DNA of 64,000 bases from NCBI GenBank assembly GCA_035048485.1, contig CM068581.1, positions 10,739,430 to 10,803,429 of the forward strand, written 5' to 3'. Of the stretch, positions 50,206 through 59,422 are shown in pieces. Origin of the DNA: Pteria penguin (lineage: Eukaryota > Mollusca > Bivalvia > Pterioida > Pteriidae). The notes beneath the pieces were generated by a model, which did not search any database, was not told where the DNA came from, and worked only from the letters and a program-made list of their open reading frames with translations. Both the position numbers and the translations under genes were made by a program. The number at the start of each line of letters is the position of its first letter. Within the stretch, counting starts at the first letter, position 1.

Positions 50206-53200
50206 TAATAATAATAATAATAATAATTAAATTAATGAAAAGAATAATAACGATGATAAGCATGGTATTCATATATTATGAAAAATAGCTAAATTACAAA
50301 AAAAAAGAATTGTAAATACATAAGTAAGAAAAAAACATAAGTATATTATAAATAAATAAACAAATTACAAATAAATACATAATTTTATTAATTAACAATA
50401 AACAAATAAGATAGAATTAGAATGTAATTTTCCTAGAGTCTTTATAGTATAAACTGACGAAGTTTTTCATAAATACCTGAGTGCATGTCTACGCGGTGAT
50501 TAACATTATTATACTACATATGAAACCCTTAATACGGGGTGTCATTTCAACATCACATTTAATGCACGTATATATGGCGACATTTGCGGTAATTTAATTA
50601 GATTCCTTTTATTTCCTCCATCCGTACCATTGTAAAGAGAATTACAAATATAATCATGTGAACGCGCGACCGGACTGAGCGCACGCGGGAATAAATCGCG
50701 TTAACGCAAATTTCCTCCCGCGTTAACGCAAGGAGCGCACGCGCGTCCGGTCGAGCAGTCCTAGCACGTGTGCTCAAGCAGTCCTCGTGACCGCTTTTCG
50801 CGTTAACGTGAATGTTATGTTAGGACTGCACCCATCTGTATATGCAAGGCATTGTTACAGTAAAAAAGACAAGAAGCTGGAACTTCAAAAGCATTTTGTT
50901 TGAGAATCAAAGCAAAGATATCATTCAAATTAGGTCTATACACAGAAATGAATTTCAATGATCCTTACAGATATTGCTGACTTAATTAATTTGAATATAA
51001 ACTCAGACTGAAAGATATCATAAGCAAATAAAAGACTGGAGAAACAACTATCAATCTTAATAAGTATACATCATTTTAAATTAAAAAACTGCTTACACAA
51101 GAAAAAGTTTTCAAAAACTCTGAAGCTCACTTGACAAATTACCTAGAATATACATGGAATGTTCAAGAAAACTAGTAAAATGTCTTCCATGATATAGATC
51201 TACACTTCACATGAAAGTATCTTTCACTTTGTTTATAGTTTCTTTTGGTCTAAGGTAAGGTTAAAAAATCTTTCAAAATCATGTATTTATGGATGATGTT
51301 AAATGGAATCCTTCAAGGTATTCAACAAAACGGACTAAATACAAAATCAGAACATATGTATGTGCAGTCAAGCTCAAGAATGCCAAGACTGCCAAATTCT
51401 GGTATAGTTACAATGTTTTTGCTTAGATGTATCTTGTTTGAATTTGTATGCATGATTCCTTCAAAGTATTCATGAAACCAAACTAAATACAAACTCAGAT
51501 TATGAGAGATTAGGATGGAAGGAAAGGTCATAATGGTCACATAATTCGGAAATTATAGTTGATATGTTCTCAACAAGATGTATCTGTGCATGACATGGTA
51601 TAAAAGTATTCTCAACAGTTTCCTTCTAAATGAACAAAATACGAATTGTAACTAAGTGAATGAAAGATGAAATAATGTGGCAGGCCATGTAAAAGCAAAC
51701 ACACATCTTTTAACTTTTTAATTGACTTTTTTGAGGTCATATACCAAAATATCTTGTCAAGATTCTAAATGTTGCATCAAACTGAATAATGTTTATTCAG
51801 TTTTCTAGTAAATGTATTTCAATCTTTCAAGAAAAAATCAATTCAAGAATAAGGATAAAATCTTGAAAACAAATCTGACTGATTTCACAAATGTCATACC
51901 TATAATTATCTTCATCTAACTTAATTTTCAACAATTTGCTGACCTCTTGTTTACCATACATTTTATATTGTATTTTATATTATATTAATTTTTTTTAATT
52001 CAAAAGAAGTTTCCATGCACATAAATATATAATCATGTATATTTACTTAAATAATAAATTTAACTAAATCTTGCATGTTTCAAGCCCTCTGATGCTATAC
52101 AAGTACTTAGAATACAAACTAGAAATATCCCAAAGGGGCAAATACCTCCATGGCAACAATGTTGAATATCAACAAGTTCAAAGGGTCATAATTCTATAAC
52201 AAGCTGTGTTTATGAAACACTAACGCCCCCTGCGGCACTAAAGTCCAAAAAGTTATTTCTAGCGTGAAGGTCATTGACCTTGGTATCATTTGAAAGGGCT
52301 TTATTAGTTGAGTACACACGTCAAATATGAAGTCTCTATCCCCCACATTTCAAAAGTTATAGCCATGGTTAAAGTTGAAAACAGACAGACAAACAAACAA
52401 ACAGACAGGACAAAAACAATATGCCCTGGACAAAAACAAAATTATAATTACATGTATCTACATTCATGAAAATCCTCATATAATGTCCACGATGTAGCAT
52501 AAAGAATTTATTTTGGCTATGTGTATAGGGTGACCTTGCCCTTGTAGATATGACCTTGAATCAAGGTAATAACACACCTTTGGGTCGTCCTGAACAACAT
52601 TTGTGTGAATTATTGGTCCATGATGTAGCACGAAGAAGTTATGACCCAGACAAGAATTTTGGTTACATGGGCACTGTGACCTTGACACTGTAGGTATGAC
52701 CATGGTTCAAGGTCATGACACACTCTTAGGTCATGGATTGAAGAACTTGGGGGGGGGGTCAGGACAAGGCTAATGGACAGATGGACAGACAGACAGTGGG
52801 GTTCTTATAACCCCCTAAACTTGGGGGGGGGGGGAGGGGGTTATAGTAATACCTATTTATAAGGTGTAAATTTTTGAAGGAGCATACACTATATATAGTC
52901 ATATATACATGTAAAATTAGATTTGTATGATGGTCAGCTGAAATTACCTGTACACATCAAACTAATTACTAATAAAATGAACATACAAAACCATATAAGA
53001 ACTAGACTGACTGTTGACAAATGACAAGTGATCAAAAGTAATGAAACTGAGTAACTACAGAATAACGAGACCAGCTAAGATTGAAGTGCAAGACAACAGT
53101 ACAACTCTACCTAGCTTACCATCTTAAGTAAACGTTTACTGCGATCATAAATTCGGTGAGAAATCTGTGGGTTTGTAATACCAGGAATATGGATACCCTT

Positions 53201-56200
53201 CCCCTTTTGGTGATGCAATGAAACACAGAAGAAGTAGTAAAGAAATCTAAGGCCATAGACCATTAATACATGTATTACAACAATCGTACAGAAAACACAC
53301 CCATATAATTTGCATGTAACAGATATGAATTCTCAAATACATTTCAATAAAGATATTTCATCTGAATCTTATGTAATTGATTGATTATTGTTTTATGTTA
53401 CTCCACTATTATTTCACATATATGGTAACAGCATCTGCCTGGTGCATTGCATAGAAATTTATACCTTTGCAATGGACCCACTTGAAGCAGTGGGGAATCT
53501 ATTGCATGCCTACCCTACTATGGCACAGGACCTCGGTTTTTAATGTCTCATTAGAAAAGCAGGACACTTAAGTGCTCATGACAAGAGTCAAATCTGGGAC
53601 CTCTCGGTCACAAGTTGAGCACTTCATCCACGGAACCACACCTGCCTCTTGTGTAATTTGATCATCTTTATTAACAATAACATGTACAATTATATAAGGG
53701 CGAAGCAATCACTTCTTCTCATTTGTTAAAAGTACAGTTGCAATGATTTATATGCATTACCATTCATCAACTACATATATACATGTACTATGAAAACTGC
53801 ATTTTACACAACATTGTCAACTTGATTTTTAAAGGCATCACAAAGTAATCAAAAGTTAATTATATTTGCAGTATAGAGACAGAAACCTTTCGTTACTATG
53901 ATATAGTTTTAACTACAAGATCAAAATAAACTGGATGTCTGTCTGTTACAAAGCTATATAAGATTGATTGATTGATTTTTGTTTAATGTCACTCAAAGAA
54001 TATTTCACGTATATGGTGACGGCATCTGCCAGATGCGGGGCATATAAATTTTGACCTTTGCAACGGGCCCATCCGAAGTAGTGACGGATCTTTAACGTGC
54101 CATGCATACCACGACACAGGGCCTCGGTTTTTACTGTCTCATCCGAAAGACAGGACACCGGCATGGCCAGAGCGGAAATTGAACCCTGGCCTCCCGATTA
54201 GGAGTCCAGCGCAATGCCAATAGGCCACGCCGGCTTTCAAAGCTATATAAGTGTGAGTCTTGCTGGAGGACAGAACTTGTTGGGAACACCTTGCATACAA
54301 GGTCAGAAATTTATTGATCCACCATGGTATATTCCATATATATTGCAAATATTGTACTTGATTCCTATTACATGTAGTTATAAATGCATTTATTTCTGAC
54401 TATTTCTCTACATCTTTTACATAATTATATATATGTTAAATAGCTGATAGTAAAAATAATATCAAACTCCTAACATACACAAGTTTGCTTTCTCCTAATA
54501 AAAAGGAACACTATCGCCAAGGCTCCTATGATGGCCTGCTTTATAATGTAAATTTTAATGTCACATTAAAGTGGAATGCTTTTTTGATGAACAAAATGAA
54601 TGTACTTTGAAGTTCAAATCTCTGTCATTATGAATTGTTTATTTCTCGAAATACAGTTTTAGTTGCCATAAAATGAACCTGGCTGGTTTTCCTGATGTCT
54701 AGAAATATCCAATTCAATGAGAATATTCAATCATATTTTGTCCCAAATTTAACAGAGAAACATTTCAATTAACATAAAATCTGGAATTTTCTAATTCATT
54801 TTCATTATGTTTTAAGACAATTATCTGTAGAAAATATTTTCATGTTCATCTGTTACCATTAAAAAGATGCTGCAATAGATATCTTAATGAAGAACATTCA
54901 TGGCAATCTCCCTTTTTTATCCTTCCCCCTTGGACTGTAAGATTATATAATGATAATTATAACAATACACTCCGTATTCTAATATCCATACTCCCCAATT
55001 CCTATTTTTTTTAAGATTTGATAGTACAACTTTGTTCCACTCACAAAACAAGATGCAACATACACACAATATCAGTATCTTGTATGATACAAGTATGAAT
55101 ATATCACATAAAAGGCACCTCATTTCGAAGGGAAGGGTGATTTTTTCACATAAATCTGTATATTTTACCTATATTTCTTGTCCTGTGTCACATTTCAATA
55201 AGATTTATAGAAACATATGCCTCTATAATTCAATCTATCAAAGTATGAAGTATTTTCTATCACACATGTATAATCTTGATTTTTGTTACTCAAACTGGAC
55301 ACATTACTCATCTTAATTATAGTGTTCCTTTCAGTAACAACTTTTGTTACTACATGTACTAAGAACATTTTCTTACATTAACAGACAGAAAAGAATACTG
55401 TCCATTTACCCATGAATGATTTTGATTACTTACAATGTTTGTGCCTCGTCCTGTCTGGTTCATAGGAGAGTGGGTAGGTGTTGCCCCACCAGTTTGTGGA
55501 CTTGATACTCCAGAGCCATAATTAGACTGCTGCTGCACTATGTCATGTGGTGTCTGTACCACATAGAAGTCCACAGTATCACTACTACCTCCTGTTGCTG
55601 GGTTAGGACTGTATATAATAACATTCTTTTTGTAATCTTCTTTCATTTAAAATCAAAATTGAGAATAAAACAATTTGCACGGAACTTAAAAGAAACTAGT
55701 TAAATCCTTTGAGATAAAAGATAATTACATACCTTGAGACATCATCAGTAATACATATTAGAATATATATACATGTATAAATTTAATGCACCATATGGGC
55801 ATTTTGACAACTTATGTCTTTCAGACCAAAATTGTGGAAATCCAAAGTGCAAATATTTGAAGACAAACTAATCACTACATTGACCTGAAAATAAAAGCTA
55901 ATTTAAAGACAAAGCTGTGCATAAGGGGAGATACTCCTTAATTTTAGAATAATTTTTGACACAGTGAATTAGAGCACCATATTTGCATTTTGATAACATG
56001 TCTCTTCTGTGCTGCTCAAGGCTGAAAATGTGGTAATCCAAAGTGTATTTTAGAGGTACTAATCACCATATTGATCATGATGAAAGTTTTGCAAGTCTTA
56101 TTTGTTTGTTCTTGTTTTTTCATCTCACCAAGATGATTTCACTCATATGGCAATGGCATTTGCCTCATGCATTAGATAGAAATTTTAACTCAAAGCAGGT

Positions 56201-56578
56201 CCAACGTTTAAGGAAACACAGGATTTCAGTTTTACTGATTCATTCAAAAGACTAGACACCACTGAACCACCCATGAGACTTCTACCCTGGACCCTCTCCT
56301 TTCTGTCTATGGCCTCAAAATTCTTCCTCGTTCACCGTTTATACTTTGAAATACTGGTAATACCCGATATCTTACATGATTATCAAAAAACTGTATCAAT
56401 AAAAGGCAGACAATGGCCTTGTATCTTACATTCTGTGGATGTCTAAAACTTACTTTTTGAGATGTTCTATATCCAGTTCATTTTCATCCTCTAGCCAGTT
56501 TGGAGGACATAACAGGGGACTAATATCTATCTCTACTACTTCTTTCTGAGTGGACAAGGTCAAGCAGTTAGCATTTGC
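38539..56578 (-). CDS. DMXL: DMXL/rabconnectin-3 alpha homologue, 3' part (10 exons, C-terminus)
   Basis: Ten minus-strand exons join with GT..AG sites and matching phases: 56454-56578, 55434-55608, 53120-53203, 49528-49588, 49161-49291, 48161-48238, 47836-47980, 47489-47578, 43473-43600 and 38539-38748 (1227 coding bases). The product is the C-terminal WD-repeat region of DMXL1/2. Landmarks are GSADGSVRLYEW, SLIATAGHSSESKNVCLWDT, CHEHGCPAVVYAPHHQLLIS, RQRQLRHTFQAHD and FFRNMGSASGVTQVAIGP. Family members, of about 3000 residues, are large WD40 scaffolds of the rabconnectin-3/RAVE complex. They promote V-ATPase assembly on endosomes and synaptic vesicles. The gene enters from beyond the right edge, and its N-terminal two thirds or more are not in the window. 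Introns hold most of the repeats listed between 38.7 and 56.5 kb. DMXL1 and DMXL2 cannot be told apart here; many invertebrates have one gene. Confidence 0.93.
39803..42325. mobile_element. CTCACCTGAG-family repeat, copy 2 (2.5 kb)
   Basis: The left end ACAAGAGGCCCAAGTGGGCC plus CTCACCTGAG and the right end CCTTCGGCTCAGGTGAGC plus AAAAA match the copy at 16347-17055. The interior is much larger and contains repeated blocks. 'gtggtggcgccacctgt' and 'ggtttgtcaaaggcgggtaccctc' recur at about 40790, 41610 and 42110. A ~110-bp block with 'gaccacagctggatttgaacc' occurs at about 40145 and 40980. Poly-C and poly-A runs lie near 40930-40960 and 41034-41050. Confidence 0.8.
42487..42600 (-). pseudogene. 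hAT transposase N-terminal fragment
   Basis: From an ATG at 42600 the minus strand reads MPPKRKLPSLPGSGQTQLKF and stops 37 codons on. Basic openings of the 'M.PKRK...L..F' type are common in hAT transposases with zinc-finger BED/MYM relatives. The zinc finger, catalytic core and dimerisation region are absent, so this is only a relic. The assignment depends largely on the surrounding hAT-like ends. Confidence 0.4.
43473..43600 (-). CDS. DMXL: DMXL exon: IFDIRQRQLRHTFQAHDVPI
   Basis: Acceptor TAGCATTCAG and donor CAAG|GTCAGA. It continues RCLAMDPEEEYFVTGSSEGD and IK, the penultimate WD blade. The intron that follows is 4.7 kb and is filled by nested repeats. Confidence 0.93.
43943..44222 (-). 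mobile_element. tRNA-derived SINE, copy 2
   Basis: The same body as copy 1 ('acccacccgaagcagtgagg', 'tttttactgtctcatccgaa'). The head on the minus strand is GGCCGATGTGGCGTAGTGG. The B-box region is degraded ('gagtcaaactcgg'), and an ATCA-rich tail lies at 43943-43960. It sits in the DMXL intron between 43600 and 47489, in the same orientation as the gene. Confidence 0.85.
44340..44810. repeat. diverged ~140-bp tandem repeat
   Basis: About three units share 'tcaaggccctatgatcttgacc', 'aaaattaatagggcacatc' and 'ggagtatgtgtgtgaagtttc'. The 'gggcacat' marks at 44541 and 44681 are 140 bp apart. Confidence 0.75.
45146..45243. repeat. 25-bp inverted repeat
   Basis: AGTAACTGTCTTATCATTGG plus AGTAG at 45146-45170 is complementary, with two mismatches, to 45219-45243. 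A ~48-bp loop separates the arms. It may be part of a small foldback element. Confidence 0.75.
45750..46608. mobile_element. 'ATGCCCC / GGGGCAT' repeat, copy 1
   Basis: Four to five ~150-200-bp units contain 'ataactctgacaaaaatta', 'gaacttgacctagatatcctt' and 'ccaaatatcaattcaatat'. The right end is a GACAGACTGACGGACCGAC run, then ATATGCCCCTCC, a short loop, and GGAGGGGCATAAAAAT, forming a hairpin. Similar ends occur at 47400, 52435, 57000 and 61380. Confidence 0.75.
46620..47410. repeat. ~180-bp tandem repeat ending in GGGGCATAAAAA
   Basis: Four units share 'gcaaatattgagaaaaatcaaaaccctgata', 'atgcatcttcaatctatgtacaaac' and 'aaaactgtagg.gagttatc.ggaaaag'. The right end has a GGATGGACAGACAG run and GCAGGGGCATAAAAA. 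It ends about 80 bp from the DMXL exon at 47489. Confidence 0.78.
47489..47578 (-). CDS. DMXL: DMXL exon: CHEHGCPAVVYAPHHQLLIS
   Basis: A 90-base exon with acceptor TTTTTGAACAG and donor GTCT|GTATCC. It ends GGRKGEV and a split Cys codon completed by the next exon (VCIFDIRQ). Confidence 0.9.
47836..47980 (-). CDS. DMXL: DMXL exon: SLKCHNKTTSDFTFVGSSSL
   Basis: Acceptor TCCATTTCAG and donor CATG|GTGAGT. It continues with IATAGHSSESKNVCLWDTLL and ends in IH plus one base. The match to the DMXL 'CH.K.TSDF.F..SSSLiAT.GhS.d..NvcLWDTL' blade is strong. Confidence 0.93.
48161..48238 (-). CDS. DMXL: DMXL exon: CCVSDTEGDICLWQVGVGSN
   Basis: A 78-base phase-0 exon with acceptor CTTTTCAG and donor ATG|GTATGA. 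It corresponds to the vertebrate 'KCGVADGEGFLSIWQV' blade. Confidence 0.9.
48425..49035. repeat. ~22-bp minisatellite in a DMXL intron
   Basis: About 27 units of AGTGAGAGGTATAAAGTATA plus TA or TAC, with length changes. It lies wholly in the intron between exons 49161-49291 and 48161-48238. The Ile/Tyr/Leu-rich reverse-strand frames come from the repeat. Confidence 0.94.
49161..49291 (-). CDS. DMXL: DMXL exon: LTGSADGSVRLYEWGHMQPL
   Basis: Acceptor GTTCTGTTTAG|ATTTGACAG. The later CAG nine bases downstream would give PHCSADG, while the chosen one gives the family-like PHYLTGSADG. Donor CAAG|GTAAGG. It encodes a WD blade ending VLFSSQGNK. Confidence 0.9.
49528..49588 (-). CDS. DMXL: DMXL exon: ILRRPVAGVRRIGSHPTLPHY
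   Basis: A 61-base exon with acceptor ATATTTACAG and donor GTAAGTG. It begins the first C-terminal WD repeat; the last codon is split with the next exon to give PHYLTG. Confidence 0.88.
49743..50832. mobile_element. 1.09-kb terminal-inverted-repeat element rich in GTTAACG
   Basis: The left end GGTGCAGTCCTAACATAACA is matched exactly in complement by the right end, for 22 bp. The outer ~200 bp on each side are CpG-rich with seven GTTAACG boxes, often within CGCGTTAACGC palindromes. The ~700-bp middle is extremely AT-rich. No transposase and no clear target duplication are present. It lies in the DMXL intron between 49588 and 53120. Confidence 0.82.
50148..50227. repeat. (TAA)n microsatellite
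   Basis: An AAT/TAA run of about 80 bp with one GATAAT interruption, in the AT-rich centre of the 49743-50832 element. Confidence 0.96.
50833..52195. other. DMXL intron sequence, no exon seen
   Basis: AT-rich intron. Loose repeats with 'aaactaaatacaaaatcag' and 'cttcaaggtattc' occur near 51300-51500. No conserved DMXL peptide was recognised in either frame. Confidence 0.45.
52200..52436 (+). mobile_element. 'ATGCCCC' repeat, copy 3 (short form)
   Basis: It begins 'gtttatgaaacactaacgccccctgcggc', continues 'gaccttggtatcatttgaaagggctttattag', and ends in a (ACAG)n-like run and 'aaaacaatatgccc'. Copy 61106-61408 aligns along its length. Confidence 0.78.
52440..52850 (-). repeat. reverse-oriented relative of the 30310-31165 repeat
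   Basis: Phrases 'tgtccacgatgtagca', 'ttggctatgtgtat' and 'gtagatatgaccttgaatcaaggt' are the reverse complement of those at 30310-31165. It ends with a GGACAGATGGACAGACAGAC run and long G tracts (about 52748-52758 and 52824-52842). Confidence 0.7.
53120..53203 (-). CDS. DMXL: DMXL exon: GKGIHIPGI..SHRIYDRSKRLLK
   Basis: Donor GATG|GTAAGC. The acceptor is placed at CACCAAAAG|GGG, a weak site kept because it restores phase 0. The block IPGITNPQISHRIYDRSKRL is typical of DMXL just ahead of the C-terminal WD repeats. Confidence 0.8.
53379..53646 (-). mobile_element. tRNA-derived SINE, copy 3
   Basis: The body matches copy 1, with more substitutions ('ggtaacagcatctgcctggtgc', 'cggtttttaatgtctcatt'). 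An ATCA-type tail lies at 53379-53395. It lies 176 bp from a DMXL exon (53120-53203). Confidence 0.8.
53962..54236 (-). mobile_element. tRNA-derived SINE, copy 4
   Basis: Close to copy 1 over its full length. The head is GCCGGCGTGGCCTATTGG on the minus strand, and the tail (ATCA)n lies at 53968-53982. The B-box is altered to GGGTTCAATTTC. Confidence 0.87.
54502..55331. mobile_element. possible 830-bp element with AAAGGAACACTAT ends
   Basis: AAAGGAACACTAT at 54502 is matched exactly in complement by ATAGTGTTCCTTT at 55319-55331. The interior is AT-rich with no coding sequence. A 13-bp match 830 bp apart could be a short inverted terminus; no target duplication was identified. Confidence 0.45.
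55434..55608 (-). CDS. DMXL: DMXL exon: low-complexity linker
   Basis: Acceptor TATATACAG and donor GTAAGTAATC. It encodes PNPATGGSSDTVDFYVVQTP, then a Ser/Gly/Thr/Gln-rich stretch ending TGRGTNI. The reading frame extends further 5' but the acceptor at 55609 fits the phase of the exon before. This linker is poorly conserved in the family. Confidence 0.8.
56095..56295 (-). mobile_element. degenerate SINE remnant
   Basis: 'atttcactcatatggcaatggcatttgcctcatgcat' and 'gtttaaggaaacacaggatttcagttttactgattcatt' follow the order of the SINE family at 43943-44222, with many gaps. It lies 3' of the DMXL exon at 56454 in the gene's direction. Confidence 0.55.
56454..56578 (-). CDS. DMXL: DMXL exon: acidic linker before the WD repeats
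   Basis: Acceptor TTTTTCAG and donor GTAAGT. It encodes STQKEVVEIDISPLLCPPNW then LEDENELDIEHLK, the conserved 'Q/R.EVVEvdi..LL.P..WLdDE.ELDiE' block of DMXL proteins. The 125 bases end two bases into a codon, completed by the next exon. Confidence 0.85.
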
Positions 56579-56611
56579 CTGAAAAATACAAACAATCAGA
56601 ACTCTAATTAC

Positions 56612-57005
56612 AACAAGTTGTTTTTGTGAACTACAGATGCCCCCTGCGGCAACTTTGTTAGTGTGAGGTGTTATCCTAAACCTAGGCCAAAGTGTCAAAA
56701 TTTTGGTACTGGCGGATAAGTCTTTTCACAAGGGATACACAAGTGAAATATGAAAGCCCCATTATTTATCAATCAAAAGATATACCCAATGTTTAAGTTT
56801 CTGAAATGTAGGTCAAAGCTCATGGTCAAGGTCACTAGGTCAAAAGTTACTGCACTGACGGAGAGGTCTTAATGAATACACATGTGAAATATGAAAGCTA
56901 TATACCTTACAGCTGAAAAGTTCTCTGGAATGTTCAAAGATTTTGCCACAGACAAACAGATGAACATACAGACAGGCCAAAAACTAGATGCCCCCGAATA
57001 AAAAA
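56612..57005. mobile_element. 'ATGCCCC' repeat, copy 4
   Basis: The left part is 'gttgtttttgtgaactacagatgccccctgcggcaac'. The body has 'aaggtcactaggtcaaaagtt' and 'gaggtctta' units. The right part is a GACAAACAGATGAACATACAGACAG run, then 'aaaaactagatgcccccgaataa'. It lies just upstream of exon 56454-56578. Confidence 0.75.
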
Positions 57006-57275
57006 AAGTCCCTGGAATCAAAACTAAAAGTAACATCCAATGTACTAAATAAGATATTTAACTCAAACAAGACTTGGTTAATAGCGTTATTTAAATTTGT
57101 AACAAGTGTATTATATGTAAAGACAGTGTAACTCTAGTGATGTAATGATCATGGGAAGATATCATTAATGAAAATATACAGTTCAAATGAGAATAAATGG
57201 TAAATTACAAAGTTCTAATAAATAATAAAATAAATGTCAAAGAAATGTTAAGAATGAGATTGAATAAATGTTCCA

Positions 57276-57469
57276 GGTTCAACACCATAAACTGAGAAAA
57301 TGGTTAAGTCAAGTTTTCAATTCCTTATATTAAACGATAAATTAATGACAGGAATTTTGATTTTATTGAATTTTATTCTATTCATATTGACCTATTTTAA
57401 CATTTGACAAAGGAATAAATTAAAATGAAATAACTGACTTAAGTATTTTCTCAGTTTATGGCCTGAACC
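57276..57469. mobile_element. 194-bp foldback MITE
   Basis: GGTTCAACACCATAAACTGA followed by GAAAAT and TTAAGTCA at the left is mirrored at the right (TGACTTAAG...CTCAGTTTATGGCCTGAACC). The arms are about 35 bp with a few mismatches. No target duplication was recognised. Confidence 0.75.
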
Positions 57470-57969
57470 CTAGTGATTGATAAAAATGAAGTATGCAGTA
57501 ACCTTCTTTCTGTTGTTTTAGTTTTTAATTAGTTTTATTGCTACATCCAAGTGTAAGATTATCAACTTATCATACATAGTGGCACAAAGATAAGAATGTA
57601 ATGATATACAATTTTATGTACATCAAAATACCTTTATGTTATACTGTCATAGATAATGTAGGTGTGTTTAGTGTAGTTCAAAGGCAAAAGTTTTAATAAA
57701 TATTCAAGCAACATAAAATTTAAGGCAGGAAAAGCAAATTTTGTAACCTGTAATGCTTTCGATCCCTTACTACATGACTACCTTGGAAGCAAAGCATGGC
57801 AAAGCAAACATACATATTCAGATGTTCTAAGAGGATTCACATTTTCAATAGTAAAGAAACCACTCCCTTATACAAAATTGACCAAACATATTAAAAGAGA
57901 TGATTTTATACTACACTTCTCAGCAAATAAAGATTTCCATTACTTTGTGTTTAACTTACATAACGCACA
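57470..57969. other. no exon seen
   Basis: AT-rich DMXL intron sequence without recognisable coding blocks. Confidence 0.4.
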
Positions 57970-57974
57970 GGATA

Positions 57975-58160
57975 AAATGTCTGAAAAATGTCAGCAAGAC
58001 TTCATGCAATATTCCTAACAATCTCTGAAAAAATGTCAACAAGACTTCATACAACATTCTTAATAATGTCTGAAAAATGTCAACAAGACTCTATACGACA
58101 TTTTTAATAATGTTTGAAAAATGTCAGCAAGACATCATACATTTCCCTAACACTACTATT
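57975..58160. repeat. 45-bp minisatellite (4 units)
   Basis: Units of 'tgtctgaaaaatgtcaacaagacttcatacaacattcttaataa'. The 'tgtcaacaagac' marks lie at about 57989, 58034 and 58078. Confidence 0.88.
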
Positions 58161-58265
58161 CTTGGAAATACAACATTCACATTTTCAGTATTCATTCTGC
58201 TCATGTTAACCAACTGCAGCTAAGGCTTTGGACTGTGCAGCTGCCAACACTTTTAAGGTTGTAAA

Positions 58266-59422
58266 CAAGATAATCCCAGGAGCCTGAATCACTCACCTGG
58301 CAAATTCATGAAAGATATTCAAATGTGAAATTTGAACCTCCTTTCCCATACAGTTCAAAAGATTTAAGTCAATGCTATAGTTTTTGAAAAGAATGTCAAA
58401 TTTCAAGGTCAATGTCAAAAAAATCAGAAGTCATTGTAAATAAATACAAAACTCCTAACCCTTACATTCTAAAGATATAGTCCAGATAAAGTTGAGAAAA
58501 CTAGGCAAAATGCCAAGGTCAAGGTCATCAAGTCAAAAGTCATGGACCCAAATAAAAGTTCTGATCACATATTTGAAATACAAACCCTCTATCCCTCATA
58601 GTAAAATCATACATACAAGGTTAAAAAACGGCTACTAGGTCAAAAGATAGAGTATCATTGAAAGCTTTGGTCATGATGAATCTATAACGTAGAATATCAA
58701 AGCTCTCTTTCTGGTGGTTCAAAAGATACAGCTATGTTACATTATTAGGAAAGTAGGTCTAAGTCTAAGGTCAAGGTCATTGGGTAAAAAGCTGTCCAAA
58801 TGAATGAAATGCAGGTCTTTAAAATTGGAATGCTTATGCAATTAACAGTACACCTCTGACCATTATTGTCTTTAAGTCACTAAGGAAAAAGTTAAAATTT
58901 TTGCTAAAATTTGCAGAACATGGGCCACAAGGAGTCATCAGATTTTGGACAAAATACAAAAGTTGTAATTCCTATTCCTACTGAATATTTCAAGGTAATA
59001 CATCTTTCCAAAATACATTATATTTTTGAGATGAAAGTACCAGTTTTTACCCATATGTTCTATTTATACCCATGGCAGCCATAATTACCTCCTGATGGGC
59101 ACCAATGATGGATCATTTATAGAAAGTCTAACACTTATATTGTATTTCAAAACATTTTGTCTTGTTACATCAAAGAAGAAAATTTTTTTTAAAACTGGCC
59201 ATTCAGAAACCAAGAGAGACCTTGGTGGCCTCATTGCTCATTCAACCAAACAAAAAGAAAACCATTTGTAAAGGAATTTCATACATAAACCCTGCCAAGT
59301 TTAGTAAATCAGATTGGTGGTTTCAGAGGAGAACAGGAAAATCTGTATTGTTTACTGATGATAGATGATGACATCAAGTGAAGGCAATAGCTCACATGGC
59401 CCTTTGAGCAGGGTGAGCTAAA
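58266..59422. mobile_element. CTCACCTGAG-family repeat, copy 3 (diverged)
   Basis: The left end is 'aaacaagataatcccaggagcctgaatcactcacctgg' and the right end 'gctcacatggccctttgagcagggtgagctaaaaaa'. The body has 'caaggtcaaggtcatcaagtcaaaagtcatgg' units of the ~130-bp type and then a unique part. The ends are more diverged than copies 1 and 2. Confidence 0.7.
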
